A stretch of DNA of 64,000 nucleotides from CAWINX01 sp963837585 (GCA_963837585.1 CAWINX010000004.1:682001-746000); one strand, 5' to 3'; shown: positions 1 to 9,484, counted from the first letter of the stretch. The notes: generated from the letters alone by a model not told the origin. Numbers and translations are program-made.

Positions 1-548
1 AGGCCGCGGGTCTGCTCGTCGCCGATGTGGACGGTGACGTCGGCGACGGAGAGCTGCAGGGACTGAAGATCGGTGTTGACGGCCATGAACTCGACCCCGG
101 GGATCCGCGCCTCGATCATCCGGTTGACGGCGTTGACACCTGCCCCGCCGACGCCGACCACGCGGATCACGGGCTTGTGCGGCGCTCCACTGCCAGGCGC
201 CTCATAGGCAGGCTCCTCCCGCCCATACCGAGGCGTCTCGACGATCGGCTCAATCTCCCGCCGCTGCGCCTGCGGCTCCTCGGAGAAGACCCGCTTCAAC
301 CGCTCAGGAGGCGTCTCAGTCGATCCCTCAAGGACTGTTTCCGTCTCTTCCGCGGGTGGCGCCGTAGGGGGGCCCACCCCCGAGGAAGCTTTAGCTACCG
401 GAGGGGGTGGGGGGTCCCCTGCGGCGTCAGGACCCGCGGTCGAGCGGTCCGGAGCTTCGGGCGGATCGAGCGGCTTCTCGTCAGATGTGGAACGAAAGAG
501 ATCGGCGAGGGGACCCTCGCGCATGCTCGCCCGCTTACGCCGACTCAT
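1..548 (-). CDS. ftsZ: Cell division protein FtsZ, N-terminal part (continues past the left edge)
   Basis: FtsZ is the tubulin-like GTPase that builds the cytoplasmic division ring. About 182 codons are visible from the ATG at 548. The FtsZ fold starts only near residue 127 with VIRVVGVGGAGVNAVNRMI, the first glycine-rich nucleotide-binding stretch, followed by FMAVNTD and IGDEQTRGL, all typical of FtsZ. The first ~120 residues are a Pro/Glu/Ala-rich, probably disordered extension that starts with a basic peptide (MSRRKRAS); most FtsZ proteins begin within about 10-20 residues of the fold. The ATG lies inside the end of the upstream parA gene (14-nt overlap), so the two are probably co-translated. 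The catalytic T7 loop and C-terminal tail lie outside the window. The family call is firm; an accessory FtsZ paralogue cannot be excluded. Confidence 0.88.
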   Translation of the reverse strand, partial: MSRRKRASMREGPLADLFRSTSDEKPLDPPEAPDRSTAGPDAAGDPPPPPVAKASSGVGPPTAPPAEETETVLEGSTETPPERLKRVFSEEPQAQRREIEPIVETPRYGREEPAYEAPGSGAPHKPVIRVVGVGGAGVNAVNRMIEARIPGVEFMAVNTDLQSLQLSVADVTVHIGDEQTRG

Positions 549-1575
549 TGGCCAAGACCTCCTTCGCCAGCTCCCGGTAGTAGTTCGCGGCGCTGCTGCC
601 GGAATCGTACTTCAGCACGCTGGCGCCTTTGACGGGAGCTTCCGCGAATTTGATCGCCTTTTTGATCCGCGACTTGAAGACGAGGTCGCCGAAGTTCTCC
701 TCGAGGATCTCGACCGCCTCCTTGGCGTGGACCGTGCGCGAGTCCAGCATCGTCGGCAGGATGCCCTCGATCTTGACGTCGGGGTTGAGGTTCTCCTGGA
801 TCATCTTCAGCGTGTTCTGGAGCTGGACCAGCCCGCGCATCGACAAATACTCGCACTGGACGGGGACGATCACCTTGCTCGCCGCGGTCAGCGCGTTGAT
901 CGTCAGCAGCCCGAGGCTGGGAGGCGTGTCGATGCAGACGAAGTCGTAGTCGCCGGAGACCTCTTTCAGCGCTTTCTCAAGCGAGCGCTCGCGGCCGATC
1001 TTTGTGCTCATCGCGATCTCGGCGCCGGCCAGATCGATCGAGGCGACCGCGATGTCGATCTCGCGGTGCTGGATGATCTCGCTGATCGGCATGTCGTTGA
1101 CGAGCACGTCGTAGAGGCTTTTCTCGACCTTGTCGGGATCGATCCCCTGGCTCATCGTCAGGTTGCCCTGCGGATCCAGATCGATGCAGAGGACCCGATA
1201 TCCGGACTCGGCAAACGCCACGGCGAGGTTGAGCGTGGTGGTCGTCTTGGCCACTCCACCCTTCTGATTGGCAAAAGCAATCACCTCGGCGTGCTTGGTG
1301 GGAACTTCCACCTCCGGCTCTTCATCCGAAGTCTCATGGCGGCTGGGAGCGATCAGCTCGGAAGCCTTCACCCGCGCGGGCGCCTCGGCCTCGAGCTCTT
1401 TGAGAGCCACGGCCGCCGATCCCTCCCTCGCTTTTTCCGCGGGTGGCGCAGGGGTGGGAGCCGCTGCCGGGCGCTCGGGCACGGCCTCCTCCATACGCTG
1501 AAGCTCCTCCACAATCGGATGCGCTTCTTCGACAACGAGGGCCTTGGCTTTGGTCTTTCGACTGAGGAATCCCAT
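535..1575 (-). CDS. parA: ParA/Soj-family ATPase with long N-terminal extension
   Basis: This is a 346-residue ParA/MinD-superfamily ATPase of the kind that positions chromosomes or division proteins by ATP-dependent dimerisation. The ATPase fold begins near residue 95. It has a deviant Walker A motif (FANQKGGVAKTTTTLN) that keeps the signature lysine, a switch region VLCIDLDPQGN and a Walker B strand DFVCIDTPPS. The first ~93 residues are Ala/Pro/Glu-rich and look disordered. No ParB gene is visible beside it. Instead its last codons overlap the start of ftsZ, which argues for a role in placing the division ring rather than plain plasmid-style partition; that role is inferred. The start ATG at 1575 faces the divergent ArsA-like pair about 60-80 nt away. 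Confidence 0.88.
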   Translation of the reverse strand: MGFLSRKTKAKALVVEEAHPIVEELQRMEEAVPERPAAAPTPAPPAEKAREGSAAVALKELEAEAPARVKASELIAPSRHETSDEEPEVEVPTKHAEVIAFANQKGGVAKTTTTLNLAVAFAESGYRVLCIDLDPQGNLTMSQGIDPDKVEKSLYDVLVNDMPISEIIQHREIDIAVASIDLAGAEIAMSTKIGRERSLEKALKEVSGDYDFVCIDTPPSLGLLTINALTAASKVIVPVQCEYLSMRGLVQLQNTLKMIQENLNPDVKIEGILPTMLDSRTVHAKEAVEILEENFGDLVFKSRIKKAIKFAEAPVKGASVLKYDSGSSAANYYRELAKEVLANESA

Positions 1576-1652
1576 TGCGCCGGTATTCGCATGGCCTCCG
1601 GCTTTTCCTGCCGGCTCGCGAAATTGCTAGGAATTGCCCGATCCCCGACCTT

Positions 1653-2561
1653 TTGGACAAGCGGCTGGTCTTCGTCACGGGCAAGGGGGGTGTCGGCAAG
1701 ACGACGGTCGCCGTAGCCCTCGGCCTGCGCGCCGCCGCGGCCGGCAAGCGGACGATCGTCTGCGAGGTCGCCTCCCAGGAGAACGCCTCACGGATGTTCG
1801 AGCACACCGAGGTCGGCTTCCACGAGGTCGAGATGGAGGAGAACCTCTGGTCGATCTCGATCGACCCCGACGAATCGATGCGCGAGTACGTGCTGCTCCA
1901 GCTCAAGGTCCGCGCGATGCGCGACATGCTCTTCCGCAGCCGCATCTTCAGCTACCTGGCGGCGGCGACGCCCGGCCTCAAGGAGCTGGTCACGATCGGC
2001 AAGATTTGGGAGCTGGCCCAGCTCGACCGCAAGGTGAAGAGCGGCCGCAAGTACGACCTGGTGATCGTCGACGCCCCCGCCACCGGCCACGGGATCGGCT
2101 TCCTGCAGACGCCCCGCACCTTCGCCGCGATCGCCCGGGTCGGGCCGATCCACTCCCAGGCCCAGCGCCTCGACCGCTTCATCACCGACCAGGAGCAGAC
2201 CGGGACGGCGATCGTCGCCCTGCCCGAAGAGATGCCGGTCAACGAGTCGGCGGCCCTCGAGCACGACCTGCGCACCGAGGTCGGCGTCGCCGTCGACCGC
2301 GTCTACATGAACGGCCTCTACCCGGAGCGCTTCTCCAAGCAGGAGGCCGAGCGCCTCGCCGACCTGGCCACGGGCGAGGACGGCGCGGTGCGCGCCGCGG
2401 CCCGAGCGGCGCTCTCCGAGCACGGGCGCGCCCGCTCCCAGCGCGCCCAGCTTGCCCGCCTGCGGCGCCGGGTCGAGGCGCCGGTCAAGACCCTCCCCTT
2501 TCTGTTCGAGCCCGAGCTCGGCGTCGAGGCGGCACGGCTCCTCTCGAAAAGGCTTGGCTGA
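1653..2561 (+). CDS. ArsA/Get3-like ATPase, first of a tandem pair
   Basis: This is an anion-transporting-ATPase-like (ArsA/Get3/TRC40 fold) soluble ATPase of about 302 residues. The N-terminus has the full deviant Walker A motif VTGKGGVGKTTVAVAL with the signature lysine, and YDLVIVDAPATGHG forms the Walker B/A-loop region. It is followed by a second ArsA-like gene with a one-base TGATG overlap, an arrangement like the mycobacterial Rv3679-Rv3680 pair, which forms a Get3-like heterodimer. By that analogy it probably handles membrane or lipid-linked clients, not arsenite; no arsenic genes are nearby. The start is uncertain. TTG at 1653 is the closest in-frame start. A TTG at 1634 would fit if one C in the CCCC run near 1645 is an insertion. 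Confidence 0.8.
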   Translation: MDKRLVFVTGKGGVGKTTVAVALGLRAAAAGKRTIVCEVASQENASRMFEHTEVGFHEVEMEENLWSISIDPDESMREYVLLQLKVRAMRDMLFRSRIFSYLAAATPGLKELVTIGKIWELAQLDRKVKSGRKYDLVIVDAPATGHGIGFLQTPRTFAAIARVGPIHSQAQRLDRFITDQEQTGTAIVALPEEMPVNESAALEHDLRTEVGVAVDRVYMNGLYPERFSKQEAERLADLATGEDGAVRAAARAALSEHGRARSQRAQLARLRRRVEAPVKTLPFLFEPELGVEAARLLSKRLG

Positions 2562-3712
2562 TGCCGGCGGTCGGCGACATCCTCGAGGGCAAGGGAATCT
2601 GCATCTGCGGCGGCTCCGGCGGGGTCGGCAAGACGACCACCTCGGCGGCGATCGCGACCGGGATGGCGGCCCGCGGCCTCAAGGTCTGCGTGCTGACCAT
2701 CGACCCGGCGAAGCGGCTGGCCGACTCGCTCGGGCTGAAGGAGCTGGGGAACGAGGCGAAGCGGGTCGACCCGAAGCTGTTCGAGAGCCAGGGCATCGAG
2801 ATGAAGGGCGAGCTGTGGGCGATGATGCTCGACGCGAAGGCGACCTTCGACGAGCTGGTCGCCCGCCAGGCGCCCGACGAGGAGTCGCGCGACCGGGTGC
2901 TCGGCAACCGCATCTACCAGCAGGTCTCCAGCGCCCTGGCCGGCTCGCAGGAGTACATGGCGATGGAGAAGCTCTTCGAGCTGCACAGCGAGGGCCGCTA
3001 CGACCTGCTGGTCCTCGACACCCCGCCGACCCGCAACGCGCTCGACTTCCTCGATGCCCCGCGCCGCCTCACCCAGTTCATCGAGGGGCGCTCGCTGCGA
3101 GTCTTCATGCGGCCGACCGGGCTGGCCGCGCGGGTGGCGGGGCGGGGCGCCTCGGTTGCGCTCTCGGTCTTCAAGCGGATCGTCGGCTTCGACCTGATCG
3201 CCGACCTCGCCGAGTTCTTCAACGCCTTCAGCGGCATGGTCGACGGCTTCCAGGCGCGAGCGAAGCGGGTCAACGGCCTGCTCGCCGATCGCCGTACCTG
3301 CTTCCTGGTCGTCTGTGGCCCACAGGGGGAGCCAATCGACGAGGCGGTCTACTTCCACCGCAAGCTGGTCGAGGCGAACCTCCCCTTCGGCGGCGTCATC
3401 GTCAACAAGGTCCACTACCCGGCCGAGAAGCTGCGCGGCGACGGCGACGACCTCCGCGCCGCCCTGACCGGCAAGCTCGGGGACGAGGGGCTGGCCGGGC
3501 GCGTCGCCGACAACTTCGCCGACTACCAGGCGCTGGCCGAGCGCGACGCGCGCAACATCGAGCGCCTTGCCTCAGAGCTACGCACGCAGGCGGTGATCCG
3601 CGTCCCCTACCTGGACGAGGACGTCCACGACCTCGCCGGCCTCGCCGAGATCAACCGCTACCTGTTCGCGACAAGCGAAGAGCGCGAGGAGATCGCCGCG
3701 GGTCGCGGCTAG
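2561..3712 (+). CDS. ArsA/Get3-like ATPase, second of a tandem pair
   Basis: This 383-residue ArsA/Get3-like ATPase is translationally coupled to the preceding gene. Its P-loop reads ICGGSGGVGKTTTSAA, so the signature lysine that normally starts the deviant Walker A motif (KGGVGK) is replaced by serine while the P-loop lysine is kept. The segment VLTIDPAKRLADSLG forms the switch region and LLVLDTPPTRNALDF the Walker B region. One intact and one signature-lysine-less subunit is the pattern I recall for the mycobacterial Rv3679/Rv3680 pair and suggests an asymmetric heterodimer. The ORF is intact. It ends at 3712, four bases into the convergent gene on the other strand. Confidence 0.82.
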   Translation: MPAVGDILEGKGICICGGSGGVGKTTTSAAIATGMAARGLKVCVLTIDPAKRLADSLGLKELGNEAKRVDPKLFESQGIEMKGELWAMMLDAKATFDELVARQAPDEESRDRVLGNRIYQQVSSALAGSQEYMAMEKLFELHSEGRYDLLVLDTPPTRNALDFLDAPRRLTQFIEGRSLRVFMRPTGLAARVAGRGASVALSVFKRIVGFDLIADLAEFFNAFSGMVDGFQARAKRVNGLLADRRTCFLVVCGPQGEPIDEAVYFHRKLVEANLPFGGVIVNKVHYPAEKLRGDGDDLRAALTGKLGDEGLAGRVADNFADYQALAERDARNIERLASELRTQAVIRVPYLDEDVHDLAGLAEINRYLFATSEEREEIAAGRG

Positions 3713-5286
3713 CCCGCCTCGCGGCGGTAATGGTCGTACTTGAGTTCGCGGACCTCCCAGTCCGCGTCCTCGGGCACCGGGAAGAGATGACGAACGCGCG
3801 GCGAGTCGATCCGCTCGCGCCGCTCGATCTCCCCCTCGATAGCCGGAAAGTCGAGGGTGCTTTCCTCGACCTCAACCGAGACCTCGTCGAGCCAGGGGGT
3901 GGCGGTGATCTTGATCTCACCTTCGGCGGGAATCGGCTCCATGATGCGGGTTTCCTGCTCCACGTTGTCCTCCTCGAATGGGACCTCGTCTGCGATTGCG
4001 GGAATCTGCGGGCTCTCGACGGTCTGCACCGTCACTGCAACCTCGGCGTCTCCAGCTTCGAGACCCGAGGCGATCAAGGTGTCGTCGGCGGTCGCGGTGA
4101 TGTCGGCGCCCAGTTCGCCGAGGGCGGCGTTGCGCAGCATGATCCGCACCCCGCCCTCGACCCAGCTCGCCAGCTCGGCGTCGTGGGCAGACCCGGTGCC
4201 GTTCATCAGCGAGCGCTCCAGCTCGAGAGCGTGCTCGACTCGCTCGCGGGCCCGGATCCGGTCGTGCGTCTCGTCGGCGATCAGCGCCGCGGCGCGCATC
4301 GGCAGCGAGGCGCCGACCGGGCCGCGACCGTCGAGCACCGAGCGCAGCGCCAACAGGTGGTCGCTCAGCCCCTCCAGCGCGGTGTCGCGCTCGCAGCCCA
4401 TCTCAAAGCGCCCGACCGCCCAGGCGAGGGCGCCGTCGGGATCGGGGCGGGCCTCCAGGGCGCCGGCCAGAGCGACCAGCTCCTCTCCCTCCTCCTCGTT
4501 CAGCTCATACCCGCCGGGGCGGGTCGCGGGGGCGCCGGTGGCGAGGCGTCGCCACCTGCCGTCCCCGGTGGGGGCGAATGCGTGGGGGCCGAGCCCGACG
4601 CCGCCTCGCTTGAAAAGTCGCATGACGCTGATCAGCTCGCGGAGCTGGTGCAGCGCCTCGGCGGGGCCGTCCGGACCGCCGCTCTGGTCGGCCAGCGCCA
4701 GGAACTGCGGCTCCCAGGCGGCCCGACCCATCCCCTCGCTGCGCATCGCCTCGATCGGCGCGTCGAGAGTGTCGGCGCGAACGATCCGCACCCCGTGGGG
4801 AAGTTGGAGTCGCACCGCGGACATCCGCAGGCCGACGATCGGGGCGATCAGCAGATCGGCCTCCTCGATGCTGCGCGCCTCGGCGTCCAGCGCGGCAAGG
4901 GTCTCGTCGAGTCGCTCGCGATCGAGCGAGAACTCGCTGCAGCCGTCCCAGAGGGAGGCGATGAAGAGCGTCAGGACCCTGGCGGCGCGCTCGCCCGGCT
5001 CGGCGGGAACCGACTCGCCGCGAGCCTCCAGGTAGGGAACCGCCAGCTCGGCCGCCTCGACCGCGTCGCGCGCCGCGGCGAAGGTCGGCAGCGCCCGCAA
5101 TTCCTCCTCGCGCTCGCGAACGTAGCGCGAGGTCAGCGGCACGTAGCGATAGAAGAGCGAGTCGGGGCCGGACTGCTCGGCGACGTCGAAGGGGATCTGG
5201 TCGCCGGTCGCGACCAGGCCGCTGAAGCGGACCGCGGCGTCGGCGGCAAGGCGCTTCAGGGCGTCGTTGAGGAGGCGGTCGCGCAC
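3709..5286 (-). CDS. Unrecognised 525-residue acidic protein
   Basis: I do not recognise this protein. It starts with GTG at 5286, and no signal peptide or membrane segment is visible. Residues 1 to ~390 look helical and globular, with many Arg/Glu/Leu stretches. One short segment (LLALRSVLDGRGPVG, near residue 300) loosely resembles HEPN/ApeA-type helical domains, but I would not assign it on that basis. Residues ~395-500 are acidic and low in complexity, and the last ~30 residues are basic and aromatic (ELKYDHYRREAG). The gene is intact over 1.58 kb while its neighbour hxlR is shifted. It converges on the ArsA-like pair with a 4-nt overlap. A functional link to the ATPases is possible but not shown. 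Confidence 0.7.
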   Translation of the reverse strand: MRDRLLNDALKRLAADAAVRFSGLVATGDQIPFDVAEQSGPDSLFYRYVPLTSRYVREREEELRALPTFAAARDAVEAAELAVPYLEARGESVPAEPGERAARVLTLFIASLWDGCSEFSLDRERLDETLAALDAEARSIEEADLLIAPIVGLRMSAVRLQLPHGVRIVRADTLDAPIEAMRSEGMGRAAWEPQFLALADQSGGPDGPAEALHQLRELISVMRLFKRGGVGLGPHAFAPTGDGRWRRLATGAPATRPGGYELNEEEGEELVALAGALEARPDPDGALAWAVGRFEMGCERDTALEGLSDHLLALRSVLDGRGPVGASLPMRAAALIADETHDRIRARERVEHALELERSLMNGTGSAHDAELASWVEGGVRIMLRNAALGELGADITATADDTLIASGLEAGDAEVAVTVQTVESPQIPAIADEVPFEEDNVEQETRIMEPIPAEGEIKITATPWLDEVSVEVEESTLDFPAIEGEIERRERIDSPRVRHLFPVPEDADWEVRELKYDHYRREAG

Positions 5287-5377
5287 GCCCCAGCCTTCAG
5301 CCCATCGCCTAGCGCTCCTGCGCCTGCACGCGCGCTTGCAGCGACGCGTGGCGAACCTGGACGTTTGACCGAGGGAC

Positions 5378-5726
5378 CTAGACCGCGGCCGGAGCGCACT
5401 CGGCGTCCTCGGCGGCGAGCCAGCGCTTGCCGTAGCGCCGCATGTCCTCGATCAGCGGCACCAGCGCCCTGCCCTTCTCGGTCAGCGCGTACTCGACCCG
5501 GGGCGGCACCTCGGGATAGGTGTGGCGCTCGACGACCCCCTCCTCCTCGAGCGCCCGCAGGCGCAGCGACAAGCGTGCGCGGGCTGATCCCCTCCAGGGA
5601 GCGCTCAAGCTCGCAGAAGCGGCTCGAGCCGTCGGCCAGGTCGCGGATCACCAACAGGGTCCACTTGCCGCAAACCACCTCGGCGGTCCGGCAGACGGGG
5701 CATCGGGAGTTGCTGAGCGCGCTCAT
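5378..5726 (-). CDS. HxlR-family transcriptional regulator (one frameshift)
   Basis: This is a winged-helix HxlR-type repressor/activator, a family that often senses redox or electrophilic stress. The N-terminal part reads CPVCRTAEVVCGKWTLLVIR, with the conserved family cysteine and the KW(T)xxIL-like helix. After a one-base shift near 5575 the second frame continues LSLRLRALEEEGVVERHTYP and PRVEYALTEKGRALVP, the wing and C-terminal dimer helix. Repaired, it is about 115 residues, the normal family length. The shift is more likely a sequence error than true decay because both halves are well conserved. It is divergent from the pilus operon, and two inverted repeats in the gap may be its operator. 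Confidence 0.8.
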
Positions 5727-5758
5727 GTAAAAGGGACTGCGCAGGGAGAACTGCTCTG

Positions 5759-5796
5759 CTTCACGAAGTGTAGCGCCGTGGCTTCACTTACTGAAG
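5759..5796. promoter_or_regulatory. Two inverted repeats between hxlR and the pilus operon
   Basis: CTTCACGAAG (5759-5768) and CTTCACTTACTGAAG (5782-5796) are two inverted repeats with the same CTTC/GAAG arms, about 23 nt apart in the short divergent gap upstream of hxlR. Spaced dyads in this position are typical HxlR operators. The match to an HxlR site is inferred. Confidence 0.4.
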
Positions 5797-5878
5797 CATT
5801 GAGCATCCGCCTTCGGATCGGGGATTTCGGCTTGTGCATGCGCTAAAGCGGCGCACCCGGACAGCCGATGCACTACCC

Positions 5879-7211
5879 ATGCAGTCCACGCAAGAGCTGT
5901 CCCCTGCGCGGGGCCAGGAAGGCTTCGCCCTGATCGAGGTCCTGGTCAGCGCCGTGATCGCCGTGACGATCACCGGGGCGGTGATCGGCCTGCTCAACGC
6001 GACCGGGCGAGCCGCCGGCGAGGAGCGCCACCGCACCCAGGCCTACGCGGTCGCCCAGGAGGACCAGGCGCGACTGCGCGCGATGCGGATCCCCGCCCTC
6101 AAGAACCTCAACCAAACTCGCACCGTCACCCTCAACAGCACCCCCTACACGATCACCTCGGCCGCCAGCTTCATCAACGACACCAGCCAGGGCAGCCCCG
6201 TCTGCGGCAGCGGCAGCGCCTCGGCCGACTACGTGAAGATCACCTCGACGGTCACCTGGCCGAGCATCCGCTCCCGCCCGCCGGTGGTGATCCAGAGCAT
6301 CGTCTCGCCCGCGAGCGGCACGCTCGACCCCAGCCTCGGCGACCTCATGGTCCTGGCGACAAACGCCTCGGGCGGGCCGATCTCCGGCGTCGGCCTCTCC
6401 GGCAGCGGCCCGAGCACGTTCAACGGCTCCACCGACTCAAACGGCTGCGCCCTGTTCGGCGACAAGACCGCCGGCAACTACACGCTGACGCCGTCCCTCG
6501 GGTCGGGCTACGTCGACATCGACGGCAATCCGCCCGCGGCGCAGCCGGTGACGATCACCGCCGGCATCACCACCACCTATCCGCTCCCCCAGTACGACCT
6601 CGGCGGCTCGGTCAAAGTCAGCTTCAAAGTCCGCAACTACAGCGGCTCGGTGGTCAACTCGACCACCGACTCGATCGTCGCCTACAACACCGGCATGACC
6701 TCGGCGGCGACCTTCGGAACGCCTGGCGGCACCCAGTACTCCTCGATCACCGCGTCGCCGCTCTTCCCCTTCACCTCCCCGGACAGCTTCTACGCCGGCT
6801 CCTGCACCACCAACAACCCGGGCTCGGGAGCCTCGATCGCGAGCGTCAACGTGCCGGCGAACGGGTCGACCTCGACGAGCATCCAGTTGCCGGCCCTCTA
6901 CGTGACGGTCAAAAACGGCTCCAGCGCGATCAACGGCGCCGACGTGACGATCACCGACACCCAGTGCAAAAACGGCTACAAATACGTCGCGCGGAACTAC
7001 ACCACCAATTCGTCCGGCCAGCTCAGCGATCCCGGGCTCCCCTGGGGCACCTACGACATCTGCGCCACAACGCAGTTCACGACCGGCAAAGGGAAAAACA
7101 AAAGCACCGACGACTACTACACGACGGCGAACGAACACGGTCGTCCATAGCACCAGCGGCACCACGGTCAACATCAACCTCACCACCAGCTCCACCTTGG
7201 GTGGCTGCTGA
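5879..7211 (+). CDS. Type IV pseudopilin-like protein, PilV position (one frameshift)
   Basis: This is a large prepilin-like protein of about 443 residues. A short leader ends in glycine and is followed by FALIEVLVSAVIAVTITGAV, a class III signal with Glu at +5 and a hydrophobic assembly helix, so PilD should process it. The rest is Ser/Thr/Gly-rich and predicted to be beta-rich, with repeated carboxypeptidase-regulatory-like or Ig-like segments (for example GDLMVLATNASGGPISGVGL). It is much longer than ordinary minor pilins and may be an adhesive tip subunit. ATG 5879 gives a 15-residue leader; a GTG at 5834 is the alternative. One extra base near 7135 hides the true C-terminus. Repaired, the gene ends TTSSTLGGC and its TGA overlaps the next ATG by one base. 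Confidence 0.82.
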
Positions 7212-7900
7212 TGCCCCGCCTCAACCTCAAAGACGAGAGCGGCATGACCCTGATCGAGCTGCTGGTCGCGACCGCGGCCGGGGTCGTCGTCATGTTCGGC
7301 GTCGTCACGGCCTTCATCGTCACGCTGCGTGAGACCGACCGGGTCGCCAGCCACGTCGACGCCAACCAGCGCGCCCGCACGACCATGTACAAGGTGATCG
7401 ACGAGCTCCACTCGGCCTGCATCGCCTCCGGGATCGCCCCGGTGCAGGGCGGCAGCACCGGCACCTCGCTCAACTTCATCCACCAGTCCGGGTCGGCCGT
7501 CTCCCCCACTCCCGTGCTGAGCAAAATCAGCCTCAGCGGCACCACCCTCTCGCAATCCGACTACGCCGCCAGTGGGGGGGCGCCGAACTGGACCTACTCC
7601 GGCACACCCTCCTCGACCGTGCAGTTGATGACCGGCGTCAGCCCGATCTCCGGCTCCTCGATCTTCAGCTACTACGCCTATTCGAACGGCCAGATCTCCT
7701 CCACTCCCCTCTCCGCCGCCCCGCTCAGCTCGACCGACGCCGCCAAGACCGTCCAGGTCAGCGTCGCCTTCAAGGCGGCCCCCACCACGACGCCGATCGC
7801 CAACGACGCCAACGCCGCCGCGGCCGTCCAGGACAGCGCCCTGCTGCGCTTCACGCCGGCGACCTTCAGCACCAGCGCCAACAACCTGCCATGCCAGTGA
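7211..7900 (+). CDS. PilW/PulJ-like pseudopilin
   Basis: This is a 229-residue minor pseudopilin. The leader MPRLNLKDESG is followed by MTLIELLVATAAGVVVMFGV, a prepilin cleavage site with Glu at +5 and the usual hydrophobic helix. A Ser/Thr-rich extracytoplasmic domain with the pattern of PilW-type proteins follows. It starts inside the stop of the preceding gene (TGATG) and its last ten bases overlap the next gene, so the three pseudopilins form a tightly coupled unit that probably primes pilus assembly or sits at the tip. The reading frame is intact. Confidence 0.82.
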   Translation: MPRLNLKDESGMTLIELLVATAAGVVVMFGVVTAFIVTLRETDRVASHVDANQRARTTMYKVIDELHSACIASGIAPVQGGSTGTSLNFIHQSGSAVSPTPVLSKISLSGTTLSQSDYAASGGAPNWTYSGTPSSTVQLMTGVSPISGSSIFSYYAYSNGQISSTPLSAAPLSSTDAAKTVQVSVAFKAAPTTTPIANDANAAAAVQDSALLRFTPATFSTSANNLPCQ

Positions 7901-9439
7901 GAGAGCGGACAGCCGAGAGCGGCTTCACGATGATCGCGACGATCATCGCGATGTCGGTGATAACCCTGCTCGCCGTGGTCACGGTCGCCGCGGTCAACGG
8001 CGACACCCACCTGACCCGCAACGACCTCGACCACAAACAGGCCTACGAGGCGGCGAAGGCGGGCATCGACGACTACGCCTTCCACCTCAACGCCGACTCC
8101 TCCTACTGGACCAAATGCACGGGGGTGCCGACCCCGAACGCGGTCAACCAGCAGGGCTCGACGACGAAGCAGCGCCCGGTGCCGGGCTCGACCGGCGCCG
8201 ACCTACGCGATCGAGCTGATCCCCGCGACCGGAAAATCGACCTGCGACCCGACCAACACGAGCACCGCGACCGCCAGCATGATCGAGCAGACCGGCCTCA
8301 ACGCCGGCTCGTTCCGGATCCGCTCGACCGGCTTCTCGAACAAAATCAAGGTCTCGGTCGTCGCCACCTTCAAACCGCCGAGCTTCCTCGACTACATGTA
8401 CTTCACCCAGCTCGAGACCTCCGACCCGGTCACCTATGGGTACGCAAACCCGTCGGCGGCCTGGGACGGCGTCAACTCCCAGTGCAGCCTCACCTGGCAG
8501 GCGGGCCGCAACGACAACCCGATCCCCGGGACATACAACGACTACTGCGACATCATCTCCTTCATCAGCGGCGACACGATCAACGGGCCGCTCTACACCG
8601 ACGACTCGCTGGCGATCTGCGGCCACCCGACCTTCGGACGTGGCCCGCTCGACACGATCGCGGTCGGCGCCCCCTCACCCGGCTGGCACTCGACCTGCTC
8701 GGGGAGCAGCCCGGACTTCCAGGGCAACTTCATTCCCGGCGCCGGCCAGCTGTACCCACCCTCGAGCGGAACCTCGACACTGCAAAACGTCGTCCAGTCG
8801 TCTTTCAAATACACCGGCCAGGTGCGGATCTGCCTCAACGGCACCTCGATGACGGTCGGCACCGGCAGCACCTGCACCGGCAAATACTCCGGCGCGATCC
8901 CCTCCAACGGCGTCGTCTACGTCGCCAACGGCTCCTGCTCCGACGTCTACTCCCCCTTCGACACCACCTACTCCAGCAGCTCGGGCTGCGGCAACGCCTA
9001 CGTCAGCGGCAGCTACTCGGGCCAGCTGACGATCGCCGCCCAAAACGACGTGATCATCAACGGCGATCTCGTCAACTCCGGCGGCGGCCTGCTCGGCCTG
9101 ATCGCCGACAACTTCGTCCGCGTCTACCACCCCTGCTCGAGCGGCAACAACCAGAGCGGCTCGCAGTCCAACCCCGAGATCGACGCCGCGATCCTCGCGA
9201 TCAGACACTCGTTCATCGTCGACAACTACAACTGCGGCAACCAGCTCGGCGACCTCAGCGTGACCGGCGCGATCGCGCAGAAGTTCCGCGGCCCGGTCGG
9301 CACCTACGGCGGCTACGGGGGCGGCAGCGGCTACACCAAGAACTACGTCTACGACGACCGCCTCCGCTACCTCGAGCCTCCATACTTCCTCTCGCCGGAC
9401 GGATCCGCCTGGGTGATCGGGCGCGAGACGATCGGCTGA
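7891..9439 (+). CDS. PilX-like pilus-associated protein (one frameshift)
   Basis: The N-terminus SGFTMIATIIAMSVITLLAV is a prepilin-like signal; Met-Ile at +4/+5 replaces the usual Glu, as in PilX and GspK relatives. An extra base near 8196 splits the gene. The second frame gives a long Ser/Tyr/Asn/Gly-rich region with the pattern DTINGPLYTDDSLAICG and a later DVIINGDLVNSGGGLLGLIA, reminiscent of the parallel beta-helix or bactofilin-like repeats in DUF7305/PilX-type proteins. Repaired length is about 515 residues. It is the last of three overlapping pseudopilin genes and is followed after 45 nt by pilM. Confidence 0.76.
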
Positions 9440-9484
9440 CGGCGGAAGGCGACCGGGCCGCCATGAAGAATCTGTTTGCAACGG

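Noticed and set aside
2452..5730. A 1092-codon plus-strand ORF across the ArsA pair and the unknown gene
   Set aside because: It is an open frame in very GC-rich DNA, runs in a shadow frame of several well-supported genes, and has an Arg/Pro/Gly-rich composition with no domain.
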